Assembly: GCA_002410505.1 (NCBI GenBank)
Contig: DHSO01000046.1
Location: forward strand, 1 to 64,000
Direction of reading: 5' to 3'
DNA from: Cloacimonetes bacterium UBA5284
Lineage (GTDB): Bacteria > Cloacimonadota > Cloacimonadia > Cloacimonadales > Cloacimonadaceae
DNA length: 64,000 nucleotides
Part shown: in pieces, positions 1 through 12,700 of the stretch
Layout of the letters: the number at the start of each line of letters is the position of its first letter
How positions within the stretch are numbered: the stretch's first letter is position 1
The notes under the pieces: model-generated
Seen by the model: only the letters and a program-made list of their open reading frames with translations
The model's database searches: none
What the model was told of the DNA's origin: nothing
Translations under genes and position numbers: made by a program

Positions 1-660
1 TATCTTGTCAAGTACTATTTACATATACTTGTTGTCCACTTTCATGTGCAACGGTCTTTCCTTGGATCGTAGCAGGGACTTAAACAATCCCATCAATTTG
101 CTTGACAAATTATCAGCTAGCGATTGGATTGACCTCGTGATGAAGTTTTTTCACGAAAGGAGTAGACCCGGTGCAAGTATGACACAGAGAAAGATTTCTG
201 CAGAACACAATGAGACGAACCGAGAATTGAACCACGAAGAATGGCAGTCATGGAGTTTCAGAGCATGATTACATGTATCGGTGTACGGTTATTATCTTTA
301 CCCCCGCTGACAAGCGGGACACTATGTAAAACACTATTGATATCCCGCCTTATATAATTGATAAGGCAGAGTTTAGGTGCAATGAATAGCTTTTGGTTTT
401 CAAAATCAGGGACGTCGGAGCAAGCTATGTTCCCCGGAATATCAGGCTGCAGGGTTGGTGCGTTAGATGTACGGGCTGCGGTGGGCATCAAAAAGGTATC
501 TGCAATGGCTACCAATCATTTTACCCATGGACCCCACAAATCTTCCAATGATCATACATCAATGAATCGTGGAATGCAAGCCTTCGATAATCAATTCATT
601 TTCGATAGAAATAATACGGCCGAAACAGGGCGGAGCTCTGCCCGGTCGCAAGGAGAAATC
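1..660. other. Upstream non-coding / unassigned region
   Basis: No recognisable gene was found here. A weak open frame runs from about 382 into the leader ORF at 661, but its translation matches no family I know and its composition is unlike the neighbouring genes. Visible elements are a perfect 6-bp hairpin with a GACA loop (CCCGCT/AGCGGG, 303-318), a TATAAT hexamer at 353-358 without a good -35 box, and a GC-rich near-palindrome (GGGCGG AGCT CTGCCC) at about 628-643 just before the leader ORF. This is probably the long 5' regulatory region of the giant gene. Confidence 0.4.
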
Positions 661-756
661 ATGAAGATAGTTAAACGCGGTGCTGCCAATAGTGCAGTAT
701 CGCATAAAGGTTATATACCAAGAAACGAAGAACTAGAAAAAGCGAGGTGCAAATGA
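661..756 (+). CDS. Putative 31-aa leader peptide coupled to the giant gene
   Basis: A short ORF of 31 codons starts at ATG 661, preceded by AAGGAG at 650-655 with ideal spacing. It ends with TGA at 754-756, which overlaps the ATG (753) of the giant gene as ATGA, the classic layout for translational coupling. The peptide is basic, with many Lys and Arg, and has no hydrophobic segment. The same frame is open upstream to about position 382, so it could be the tail of a longer 120-130 aa protein, but the internal ribosome site is much the best one in that frame. The function is unknown. A regulatory or coupling role is inferred from position only. Confidence 0.45.
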   Translation: MKIVKRGAANSAVSHKGYIPRNEELEKARCK

Positions 757-3700
757 ACAGCAAAGTTCGTGCTGCGCTACTATTCGTAGTGCTATTTGTA
801 ATCGCATCAACGTCTTTGTTTGCTCAATCCAGGGCCTTTACAGCAGCTCACATCACAGTGTCGCTGCTAAACCCGGGCCCGGGGGGAGCAACGCACGCAG
901 TCATAGGGACAACCGTCCAGGTTTCTCTCGAAGATCCCGATTTAGGCGGTGTGGCAGAAATTGCCACTGCCGAAGCGAACTTCGCAGAATTTGGAGCCCC
1001 GGCGGTATTACCCATGATGTGGGACGCTGGTGATCAGCGATGGAAAGCTGAGTATACCGTTGCCGCAGGCACATTAAACGGTGCTGCAGCAAAAGTGAGG
1101 ATTAATTCCACCAATCTGAATGGTGACTATCAATCCACACAAGATGATGTCAGCTATACAGTGAACAATTTAGCTGCCACGTTGGATGATCTGGTGGTCA
1201 ATGCCACCATCACCAACCCCGGTATTACCGGAGCAGCTATAGTGGGATCCACGATTGTGGTATCCTTCACTGATGCGGGCATCTCAAGTGCTTCAGCAGA
1301 TTTTACTCCCTTTGGCGGAGGCGTCGTTCCGATGCTGCAATCCGGCGACACATGGGGAGCGTCTTACACGGTAGTTGCAGGTACTGTATCTGCAGATTTA
1401 CCGGTAGGTATAATTGCTTTTGAAGCTTGGAATCCTAACCCCGGAACAGCTAACTCAAACGTTATTTCAATCGATAATATCTTACCGAGTGCTAGTGATT
1501 TCATCGCGCCGGTGCCTTACCTTAGTGTCACAACCTTACGATTGGCTGATGCATTCCTGAATCTGGGTGAATCCCTTCAGGTACACGCCAAATTTAACTC
1601 AAACATTGTAAAAGCATCGATCGATTGGAGCTACACTTTTGCCAGTGGAACTCTGATGGAATATGATGTGGTAAACGGTGATCTCATCGATGCCATTTTC
1701 ACTCCCACCGATGGCGACTTAGTGTACAGCGCCGATCTTACTGTAAAGATCGTGATGTTGCAAAGTGCTGCCGGAAACACCAGCGATCCTGGCTTTGAGA
1801 TGCTCGTATCGGGTAACGAAGATGGCAACCCCATCGTTGCCGACTTGATGGGACCGTCCTTTGCTGCCGGTGACCATGATTTGTATTTTGATAACGACCC
1901 GCTTACCGGTTGGCTGAGATTCTCTCCGAATTCCATCCCTGTCGCGGGTTACCCTGATACCCCTGATCACATGGAACTCAAGCTCGATCTTGCCAATTGG
2001 GGAGCTGCCGGTGACCTCCATGGTCTCCAACTCCGCTTTGAGGCTGAAAGATCAACTTTTGTCCGTGACTACGAAGTGGGATCGACGGATCTTGATTATA
2101 CCGCTGGAACTCTGACGATTTCATGGGATGGCAAAAATGACCTTGGTGACTTTGTCGCCAACGGTACCTATGGCGTTACCCTGTGGAAAGTATGGGATGA
2201 ATCCCATAATGAAGTGGATCTCTCCAGCAGCTATTACATTGCTGACGAATATCCAGGCCATACCCTTCTCCTGGATGGTGAAGGCTATCCCCAAGTGGTG
2301 CTGAACAGAGTTCACGTGGTGGTGGATAATTCTCCGATGGAATTTGCCCGTCCGCTCACATTGGACGGCCCCACTGAGTTTGTACGCACCGTTCACACAG
2401 ATCACTTTGTGGGCGATGTACTCTTCCCGGATGTGACTCATGATGAATGGACCACAGCACAAAACGCGACCCTGTCTTTCCAGGCTCGTCGCGATTTCAT
2501 CGTGGATACCAATCCCATGCGTCGTGAATGGGGTTATCACTGGACTATTCTTACTGAAGATAACGGTGATACCTGGTACTGGAATCCCACTACATCTGCC
2601 TGGGTTAGTTTTCTGGCTTTCGATCCAGCCTCGATGGCGTTTGACCTTACATTCGCTTCGGGTACCGCGCAAACTGCTTCAGTAGTGAACTTTGTCTGGA
2701 ACGCTCTTGATTATCAACCTGCCTATACCACAACTGCGGGTGATTATGAGAGAAACTTCAGCATCGTTACTTTCATGAAGGACAACGCAGGAAACGTGTC
2801 TGTCTCAGATCCGATTAGCCTGAAGACCACGCTTACCGTAACAGAAGCGACCTATACGGCAAACCTGGCTTTGGTTACCGATGTAGAGATTACCACCGAG
2901 CATAACGGGGGCGTCAATACCCTTGATCTTTACGATTTGGACGGTGACCATAATTTCTACCTGAAAGCGGAACCTTACTATCCTGCCAGCTTGGATAGCA
3001 TTATGGTGACTGTCACCATCAACGACAAGAGCTATCTGAGACCCGACGTCGCTTTCACGATGGATCTCAGTGCACTGGGTCTTGGTGTGATCACCAAAAC
3101 TGCGGATGATTTCAGCGATGACCACAAGGTAACCATCACCATCAGCAAAGCCCAGATGAATGCTTTTGGTGCGGATAAAGCCGGAGCATGGATATTTGGT
3201 CCTGATACTGCGGCGAATTACCTGCCCATCACCGTTATCAGTGGCGTTACCCTGCAGGATCTCAGCGTAGCGGATTATCCCAGCGTTAGCACGGTTGAAG
3301 ACGAGTTCAATCTTGTCGTACCGCCCGCGCCGGTTTATCCCACTCCGGGAACCGTTGTAGCCGCTACTGATGTGATCTCTCCCGGTCATGCTTCCTGGAC
3401 CTACAATGCTCAGTTGAACCCTGCCAACGACGGTATCGTGGATGAAACCACCCTTACCATCAATGTGCCGGCTTCTACTTATCCTCTGGTGTGGAACCTG
3501 AGTGCAGTTAGCCCCACCGGCGGCGTATGGAGCAAAACCGGAACTTTGGCTGCAGATACTCCTCTGATCGATCGGATAATTCCCTTCCAGGGTCTTACCA
3601 ACGATCTGCAGGCTCTGGTGGATCAAAACTCCATGGGCGTGATCGATGTGGAACTGGAAGTGACTGCCACCCAGTTTGACGATGACGGTTATGAACCCGT

Positions 3701-6700
3701 GGAAGATCAGATCACTACTGCCACCATTACCATTGATAACGTGAATCCCTACGTGGTCGCGAGCGATGGTTACACTTACGATCACAGCACCAGAACAGTC
3801 AGCTTCGACGTAGTTCCTGTGGTTTCCAACCTCAGCAACGTATTTGAAGTGGTGCTGAAAACCAATGAAGTACTGCGCGTGAACAATCTGAACATCATGG
3901 GAGATGCCGGAAACGTTACTCCCGGTTGGTCAGCCGCTATCACCGACGCGAATGGTGATGCTCTGGTAATCGGTTTGAACACCATTACCGCCACCGTGCT
4001 CGCCGTCAGCGATCTGGGTGACAACACCTATGGTGTCAAAGTCCAGGTAAACGGCATTGATAATCCCACCGAGTTGTTAGGGAATCAATGCATACTGCGC
4101 CTGCCCTGGGATAATGCCGGTAACCCCGGTCGTTACAACGATCCCATCTATCCCGTGGCTGCAGACCTCTTTGGCAATGACTCTTCTGAAATAAACTTCG
4201 CATTCGACATCCTTGGTGACAGACCCTGGATTAGCAAACTCGAGTTTACTCATTTCCAATCTGTCGGCAATATCGAATTCAGCGAAAGCAGAATAGCAAC
4301 TCAAGGCTACATCGGCAATGTAGTGGAAACTGCAACCGTTAAAGCATGGATCTCTGGCTTGAACAACCGCGCCATCGTTCCAAACTATGCACTTGATCTC
4401 AGTGCCCTTCCCGGTGCTGTGATCGATGGTGTACCGGTAGATGGAGTGGATGGAACCGACAAGACCATCACCTGGACTCTGGATCTCAGTGCCATGGATG
4501 CCGTCAATACCCTGGTTCCTTATGTTCTTACCGTGAATATCGAATCCACCGAAGAACTTACCACTACTCCAGTTTATTACAGCACCAGCAGAAGTATCAC
4601 CATTCTCGGTGATGCAGAACTGCCGCTTGCCAACACCTTCAGTTTTGATGGCGCTGGCAACAATGTAGTAAACGCGGGTGGCGACAATAACTTCCAATTC
4701 TCAGCATCTGACCTGCCTTCTGGTATGTGGTGGGATGCTGCTGGCATTACGGTCAGCTTCTCCGATCCTGATGTGGTCCTCAATGGAGCACTCACTTTCG
4801 CGAATCCTCTGGTAAGTGGCGTGATGACTGTGGGCACAGACGTAGCTCACTTCATCGCAACCTTCACCGTGACCGACAATGTTGGCAACGAATATGTAAT
4901 AGAGAAGCACATCAATGTGCTGCCTTCTCCTGTACCTTCCAATGTGCAGATTGTCGGCAATCCTGCCGCCCCTGCCTTCTTCCGTCCTTCAAACGATGAT
5001 ATCACCGTTACATGGGATGTAAGTGATTATCAACGTGCCACCGACATCGAAGTTCAGCTCTGGGATCTCACTGCAGTTCCCTCGGTGATGCTTGCTACTG
5101 TAACGCTAGCTAATGATGCAGTAACTCACACCTTCGAGCTTATCGATGCTGATCATACGCACCAGGTTGGCGCTCAGGTTCTCGCTCATTACGAAGCCTA
5201 CGCCGATGCTGATGCAGCTACCACTCTGCCCGGCGCAAACAGCGCAACCAGCGCTGCTTACATCACTGCTGATGGTACCGATCCTGATGGACTGCCTGTA
5301 GTAGTTGCTGATGCAGCATACCCCGAAGTAGTTGTAGTTGGTAATAGCTACACCTTCAAATACAATGTAACTGACGCTCAATCTGGAGTTGACTGGACTA
5401 CCGCTGAACTACTGTTCAACGGTCTTCTGGTAAATCCTGGAATCACGGTTGCCGCTCCTGTACTTGGAGTGGACACTGTGGAATGGTTGGTTACCTTTGA
5501 TGCAGCCATCGAGACTTCCCGTCTGGAAGCTCAGATATCCATCTCCGATATGGTCGCGAACGCCACTGCGCTTACCCGCTATGTCAATGTGGAACCGCTT
5601 CCTGTGGTTAGCAACATCCTGATCACTGATCTTAGTCCCGACAATGCCGATCCGACCAATTGGTTTGTTCCCGGTCATGACCTTCAGATCTCTTTTGATC
5701 TTGATGGACATCTGAGAACTGACTATCTGGTTATCGATGTGGATGCCGATGGTGATCCGATAGCCCAATATGTATTTGATCCCACTACAATAAGCGCACA
5801 TCATGACTATGTATTCTATGGTGTAGCTGGCGACATTGATGGTAAAGTGATCACAGCCACCATCAGTGGCCACGTGATGCATTATGCCGATCCTGTAACC
5901 GGTGGCGATCTGGAAGAACCCATTGTGTTCAACCCCGCTGACCAGAATACCGATACCATCAGTGTGGATACCAAACCCGAGATCACCATTAGCTTCCATG
6001 TGAATGGCGATCTGGACAATGCCATCAATTACCTGCTGCCCAACCTCGCTCAAATGAATAACCTGCAGGTGATGGCGAGAGTGAAGTATCCCAATGACCT
6101 CAGTGAACTGAATGAACCCGTGATTGCTCTGGATCCGATGTATGGAACCATCACATTTGATCCTGTAGTGGCTGCCTCTGTGGACGACAGTGGCTCGGAC
6201 AGATACCTGGTTTATGTGTACAACGTAACAAACCTGGATCTTGTGTACAGCGCTACCGATCTTTACAGCGAAGCCATGTTCACTGCAAACACTCATACCA
6301 TCTATGGCTACCATGCCGACGAAGAAACCCATGCCATGGTCGTTTTGGGCGCGCCTGTATTTGATCAATACGGTGTCACCGAACAAGTGGCTCGCGGCTT
6401 CGAAGACGTGGGCAGGGCCCCCAATGGCTGGTTTGCTCCCGAACATGAACTGATCACTGAATACCGTTTTGTCAGCATCAGCGACCCCGCCACCGTGGAG
6501 ATCGTAGCTAATTTTGACAGAATCACTGATAACGTGCCGGAAAACTTGGATGCTCCTACGAGCCTTACCATTGATACTCCGGACAATCAACCCATCGTAA
6601 TTACTCTTACTGATGGCAGAACATTAACCCTTTATCCTTACCTGGCTGTATGGGAATCCACTCCGGACTACGCTTCCGTGTGGAATGCCTACGATGACGG

Positions 6701-9700
6701 CGAAGCGATCCAGATTGACTACAGATTCAATGTGGCTCCGCTCACTCCCTTCTACGCCTTCTCCATGGTTCAGGTAGATAAAGAAGTTCCCACCTACGAA
6801 GATTCCTATTATGAAATCGGCGTAGCCGTGGGTGCCGCAGCTCCCGTGTATGAAACCATTGGTACACTTCCGGGCAGCGATCAGTACAATACCATAAACC
6901 TTGCCCTGAATCCTCCCGCACCCGGAACCTGGACTGCAGACCAACACGTTTACTTGAAACTGCAGATCAATGACGGCAACGGAGTGGGTGCTGGCTGGGT
7001 GACAACCCCCGTCGCTGACGGCTGGACCGTTGCCGAATTTGCTGAGGTCACGGTTGGCAATGTTCTCTACAAAGAGTGGAAACTGAGCCCCGTTGCCGCG
7101 ATCGACAACTCATCCATCCTGAACATTCAGCTGCAACAGGTGGAAGACCTTACCGGCCACAAGAACTATGCCGGTGCTGCCAATGCCCCTGTGCATTCCA
7201 ACCTCTACGTAGCTGACGCCCCCGTGATCACCATCGGCTTTGATGCCGGTAGTGACAACGGAATGGCAGAGTCCATCATTGCTTATCAAAAGTTTGCCGG
7301 TGATGAACTGAATCCTGAAACCAGCCCCTATGTAAGACCCGGTCAAAACCTGGGCTTCCAGATTGTGCTGAATACCACTCGTGCAGCCGGTGTAAGCTCC
7401 ATCGCTCCCGTCCTGGTAGAGATCAATGATCCCACCGAGACCGACGATGCGAACGAAAACTGGCATGCCCTTGCTCAGATCAATCCCACGGACGCTTACG
7501 GATGGTACCTGCTGAACGACCTGCAGATCGATCCCAATACTGCTGCCGCAACCCTTGGTCTGAAATACAAGGTTACCTATCTCGTAACCTACGATGATGC
7601 CACAACCGAGAATAAGACCTTCACCTCTACCTGGATCAACACCGATCTCAGCGGCGCTCCGCTGATCGTGATCGATCGCAGCGCTCCTCAGTTCGTGCTG
7701 GATGGAGTGGTGGTAAGAAGTGAATCCTCTGTTACCGATAACTATGTGGTACCCGGTGAAAACATCAACATCACAGTGCTCTTCACTGATGAATCCGATT
7801 ACACCGATACAAACATCAAACCCCAGGTTACAATCAATAGTCTGAATAGCTTCATCGACGCAGTCGGCCCCAGCTACACTGTAGCCGATAGCGACATCAG
7901 CTATCTGGAAGCAGAAGGAATGTGGAAAGCTTACGTTACCGGTCTGGTAGCCCTGAGCAATCCTGGCCTTACTTCACAAATCATCGTAGTTACTCTTACC
8001 GACAAAGTTGGTAACAGCGATTTTGCAGATAAGTTTGTGGAAATCGCCAATCACGGTCCCATCGTTCCGCTCATCCGCGATGCCAAGTATCTTACTCAGC
8101 TAGCTGATGGCACCTGGAAGGAAGCCGTGGTGGAAGCCGTTGCCGGACAGAGTGTAAACTCCAAGATCGAAGTATATATCGATGCTGAATATGAACAATA
8201 CATCGACGAAGTATGGATTGATGTCCCTGCTGGCGTGAATATCACTATTCCCGCTACTTACACCATCCGTCCTGCCGTTGCCCCTGAAGCCGGCACCTGG
8301 GTTGCAGTATTTGAACCCGTGGTGGCGACCGATATGGTGGCCGGAACCGTCGATCTGGTTGCCAATACAAAGAGAATCCCCTACAACGCGGAAATCTTCG
8401 AACACAGCCGCGCCTTCAGCACTCCTGTGGATATCATGGACTTCACTGCCGACACTCCTGTGGTACGGGGTGAAAGCATTGACGGTATCTGGATTGCTGA
8501 TATCATCAGCCCGAACCGCGACATGATGATCGAAGTTACTGCCAGCGATCTGGGTGAAGACTTTGCTGCTGATCTGCCTCTGGATATGAGCACATTGTTC
8601 ACCCTCAGCACCAATCCTGCTGGACTGATTACCACCATTCCCGCTCCCGTGATCAGTGGTACGCACACTGCCCTCTGGCAGATTGCTGCTGCCGATATCG
8701 CGGATCTGGGCATCGAAACAGCGACCGTCAGGATTGACTATTACAACATCTATGGTCAGACCGCTTTCGTAGAGAAAGTGTTCAATATTGACAATGCTGC
8801 TCCTGCCCTTGCCGGCATGGAATTGCATCTAAACGGCGCGATGATCGCTGATTATGCTGCTGCTGATCCCTTCTTCTACGCTGCCGCGTGGGATAAGATC
8901 AGAGTAAACTTCAACGACCTGCCTGCAGTGAATGTGGGTATGCAAAACGTTGATGTGGCATTTGACGCTCATCCGCTTACCTATCAATACGATCCCAGCG
9001 AATATCCTCAAGCCGCGGCAGCTCTTGCCTCCATGGTCTATTCACCGCTCGTGGTGAATCCCGATGGCAGCGGTTATGTGGATATCAGCTTCACCGCACC
9101 TTATGCCGGAACCACTCTGCCCAACGGACGTTACCTGATCTCTGTAACCAACCTTACAGATATGTTTGGCGCGACCGTGGATCTTGCCGATGTCAACTTT
9201 GACTGGCAATATGCTCCTGCCCAGATGACGTTCTACATCAATGGTGTGGCGAATAACAACACCGTAAACGTATCCCAAAACCCGATCAGTATCGTAGCCA
9301 ACACCAGCTCCGACCTCGCCGGTCTGGAAGGTGTGGAATTCAGACTCTATTATGATGTCGATAACACCGGAACCCTTACCGAGCCTGATCTTGCTTGGGA
9401 TCTCACTTCCCACCTCGATCCTGCTACCGATATGGTATTCCCCTATGATACTTATTGGCATATGGATGCCGACGAATACAAGTTCGTGGGTGAATTGCCC
9501 TACAGCGGCACTGCCTACCGCGGATTCATTCTGCGCGCCAGCGCCATTACTCAGACCCGTGACCTCTACAACTACGAACAGCTGATCATGGTGACAGACG
9601 ACGTGGCTCCTGTGGCCCAACCGGATCTGCTGCCGATCAGTCAGGTATTCGATTATCAAAATCATGCTAACAACACTCTGAACATCCCCGTCGATTTCGT

Positions 9701-12700
9701 TGACAGAGACGTAGTAAGAGTAGTTGTAAATATCTATGACGAATCCGGCGCTCTCGTGGATACCATGGACGAAGCTGTAGCAGATCCCAGCGTAACTGCA
9801 AACGTTGCTTGGGATTTCGATGCCTTCGCTCCTGCTAATTACACTACAGACGTCACTGCCTGGGATTTCACCGGTAACAACGTGACCGTGGCCGGACCCG
9901 CGATCGAGATCATCAACGCCATCAGCATGGCTGAATCTGAGATCAAGATCTGGAACCGCATCGGAATCAATACTGAAGATGAAATCACCGGCATGGATTT
10001 CAGCGCCAATCCTATCGCTGAATATCTGATCGTCGAATCCCTCATCACCAACCCTGCTACTCCGACCAACCCTCTTAATGGGATTGCCGCTGTAAGCTTT
10101 GTGGGTGAAGTGGTTGATCGTGCTACCGGAAACGTAGTAGCCACCTTCGATCCTGTGGTGAACGTAGATGAACTGCAGAATCATAACTTCGTGGGCGGTC
10201 AAATCGCCAGCCACCTGATCCTCATCGATGGAAACGTAGCCAAGGTTCGCCTTGCCGTGAACAACGATGACATCGTTCCCTTCATGGCTGCCGGAACCGA
10301 TCGCGCATTCCGTTACTCCGTGGTGTTCCATCCTGAAGGTGGTTTCACTGGCATCGACATGCCTGCTGAAATGCGTCCCTTCAGCTGGTTTACCGTAGAT
10401 CAGCTTGCTCCCGCAGTACTTGTGGCCAATACCTCTGCCGAAAGTCCTGTATCCTGGGCTGACGGCCACCAGGCCTCATTCCAGATTGAAGCTGAGAATG
10501 AAAACTACGACACCAACACTGAGATCACTGCCATCGAACTGCAGTGGAGCATGGACGGTACCACCTGGACTCAGGTGCGTCCTCTTCCTGTATACGATGC
10601 TGTAGCCGGAGTGTATAACGTAAATAACTGGAGAATCCAGGGTGGTAACCAATTCCGCTACCTTGGTGATGATTATGAAGGCCCTGTACAGATCAGAGCT
10701 CAAGTGACCGACAAAGTGGGTAACATTGGTTACGCCGCTCTCGCCGCTGACGTTCTGGTGGATAACAAGGGACCCGAAACTCTCTTCACCCATGTATCTC
10801 AGGATATCTCCTATCCTGCCACTACTGCGATCGCAGGAAATGAAATCAGCATTATCAACGATCAAACCGATGTATCTGAACTTCGTCTGTATGTAGACGC
10901 CGCCGCTGTTTCCGCGGATGCCGTCCTGCCTCTCACGATGCGTCAGCTTCGTCCCGGCTTCCCCACTTGGGAAGTGGCCGAATACACCGGTGACCTTAAT
11001 GCCGATAACATGTATGAATTCGTGATCCCCGTGAACAAGCTCGAAAACGGCATGCATCGCTTTGCCGTTGTGATGAACGACGTTCGCGGCAATCTCGAAG
11101 GTGATACCAACAGCCTTACTCAAGCCTATGATGCCTTCCTGGATGACACTGAACTGGAGAATGCCACCGATCTCTTCGTGATGGTTGGACCCAAGATCGT
11201 CTTCAGCCAGATCGGTAATGCTGGCGTGGTATCGGAAATCTACTCTATGATTCAGGATAGAAATGGCTTCACCGGTGTAACCACTGCTGGCCTTGCTTCC
11301 ACCCTGAATGTAAATAACGTCGGCTTCGAATACTCTGCCACTGGTCTGGACCCCTGGACCGCTATCGATGTGGCAGCTCCTGTAGCCGGAACCAATGATG
11401 TAAGTGTAAACTTCACGATGCCCGCTCTCCGCGCTCCCATCCTGTATCTGAAAGCCACCGCTTTCGATGCTGCTGGTCGAGTGATGAGCTCCGGTATGGT
11501 TCAGCTCTATGAAGATGCTGTAGCCACCTCAGCCAACGTAGTAGCACTCGTGGACGAATATGAAGGTAAACTGGTAATCGATCAGACCGAAGATCTGGAA
11601 GTTCAGCTCACCTACAACTTCAACGACCTTGAAGATGTAGCCAGAGTAAGAATCCAGCTCATCGATTCCAACGGCGCGGTTGCTCTGAATATGAACAGAA
11701 ACTACGACGAGCTTTCCGAAGCTGCCAACACCTTCTTCATTCCCGCTGCCGACCTCGCTGCTCTTGCAGATGATGTATATCGTCTGGAAGTGATAGTTCG
11801 CGACTTTGCAGATAACGTCTGGAAACTCAGCGAAGATACCAGCTATGCCGGCACCTATGACATGCTCTACATCGACAATCAGGCTCCTGCCAACCTGGCA
11901 ATTGCCTCCACCTCTCACCTCGATGAAGTCGCGCCATACGACGCTACGATCGATTTCAGAGTAAACTACACTGATCTCATCGCTTTCGCCGCAAATGACG
12001 CCTTCACCGCTACCTTCACTTACCAGAACGCTACAGACGTAGTAAGCACCTATACTGTGGATGAAGCCAACGGCTGGATCGATTTCAGCTGGACTCCTGA
12101 AGATGACTTCAGACAGTACATCCTGGATGGTGAACTGGATATCGTGGTTGATGTGAACGTTTCAGCTACCGACCTGCTTGGCCATAATGCCCAGCTTGCC
12201 GTGGCTGATTTCTTCACTCTCACCTACGGTGTTCCCAACACCACCAAGATCATGGTTGTGACCGACTATGTCTACAACGTAAATGAGAATCCTCTGGTTC
12301 AAGGTGATGAATACACCGATCGCATCCACTATGTGGATTGGAACCTTGCTACTCCTCAGGTAACTGAAGTGATGGGTACCAACCAGAGTGAAGCCGATCC
12401 TAACCTACGCAAGTCCCTGGATCTCTATGCATATCTTGCACATCAGTCCGATATCCCTGCCTATGGCGTAGAATTCTATTGGTTCGATGCTGTGGCAAAT
12501 ACCTGGAATCTGATCGGCACAGATATGACTGGAAATCAGTGGCCCTTCGTACATGAAGGATTCATGGATCAAAACCAGCGCGAATACAGCATGACCTGGG
12601 ATGTTTATGGCCTGCCCACCGGTGATTACCAAGTAAAAACCGTAAGCCGCCATATGGATACTCAGGATCCTGCTGAAGGCGCCAGCGAATCCATCATCAC

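Noticed and set aside
5..268. Open frame of 87 aa at the window start
   Set aside because: No ribosome site, no recognisable motif, and composition unlike the neighbouring genes.
258..515. Minus-strand frame of 85 aa opposite the leader region
   Set aside because: It overlaps other weak frames, lacks a ribosome site and resembles no known family.
2805..3785. Long minus-strand frames within the giant gene (for example 326, 393, 475 and 636 aa at 2805, 5409, 9042 and 13929)
   Set aside because: They are antisense shadows caused by the codon pattern of the Ig-repeat gene; rich in His/Ile/Gly, with no domains or ribosome sites.
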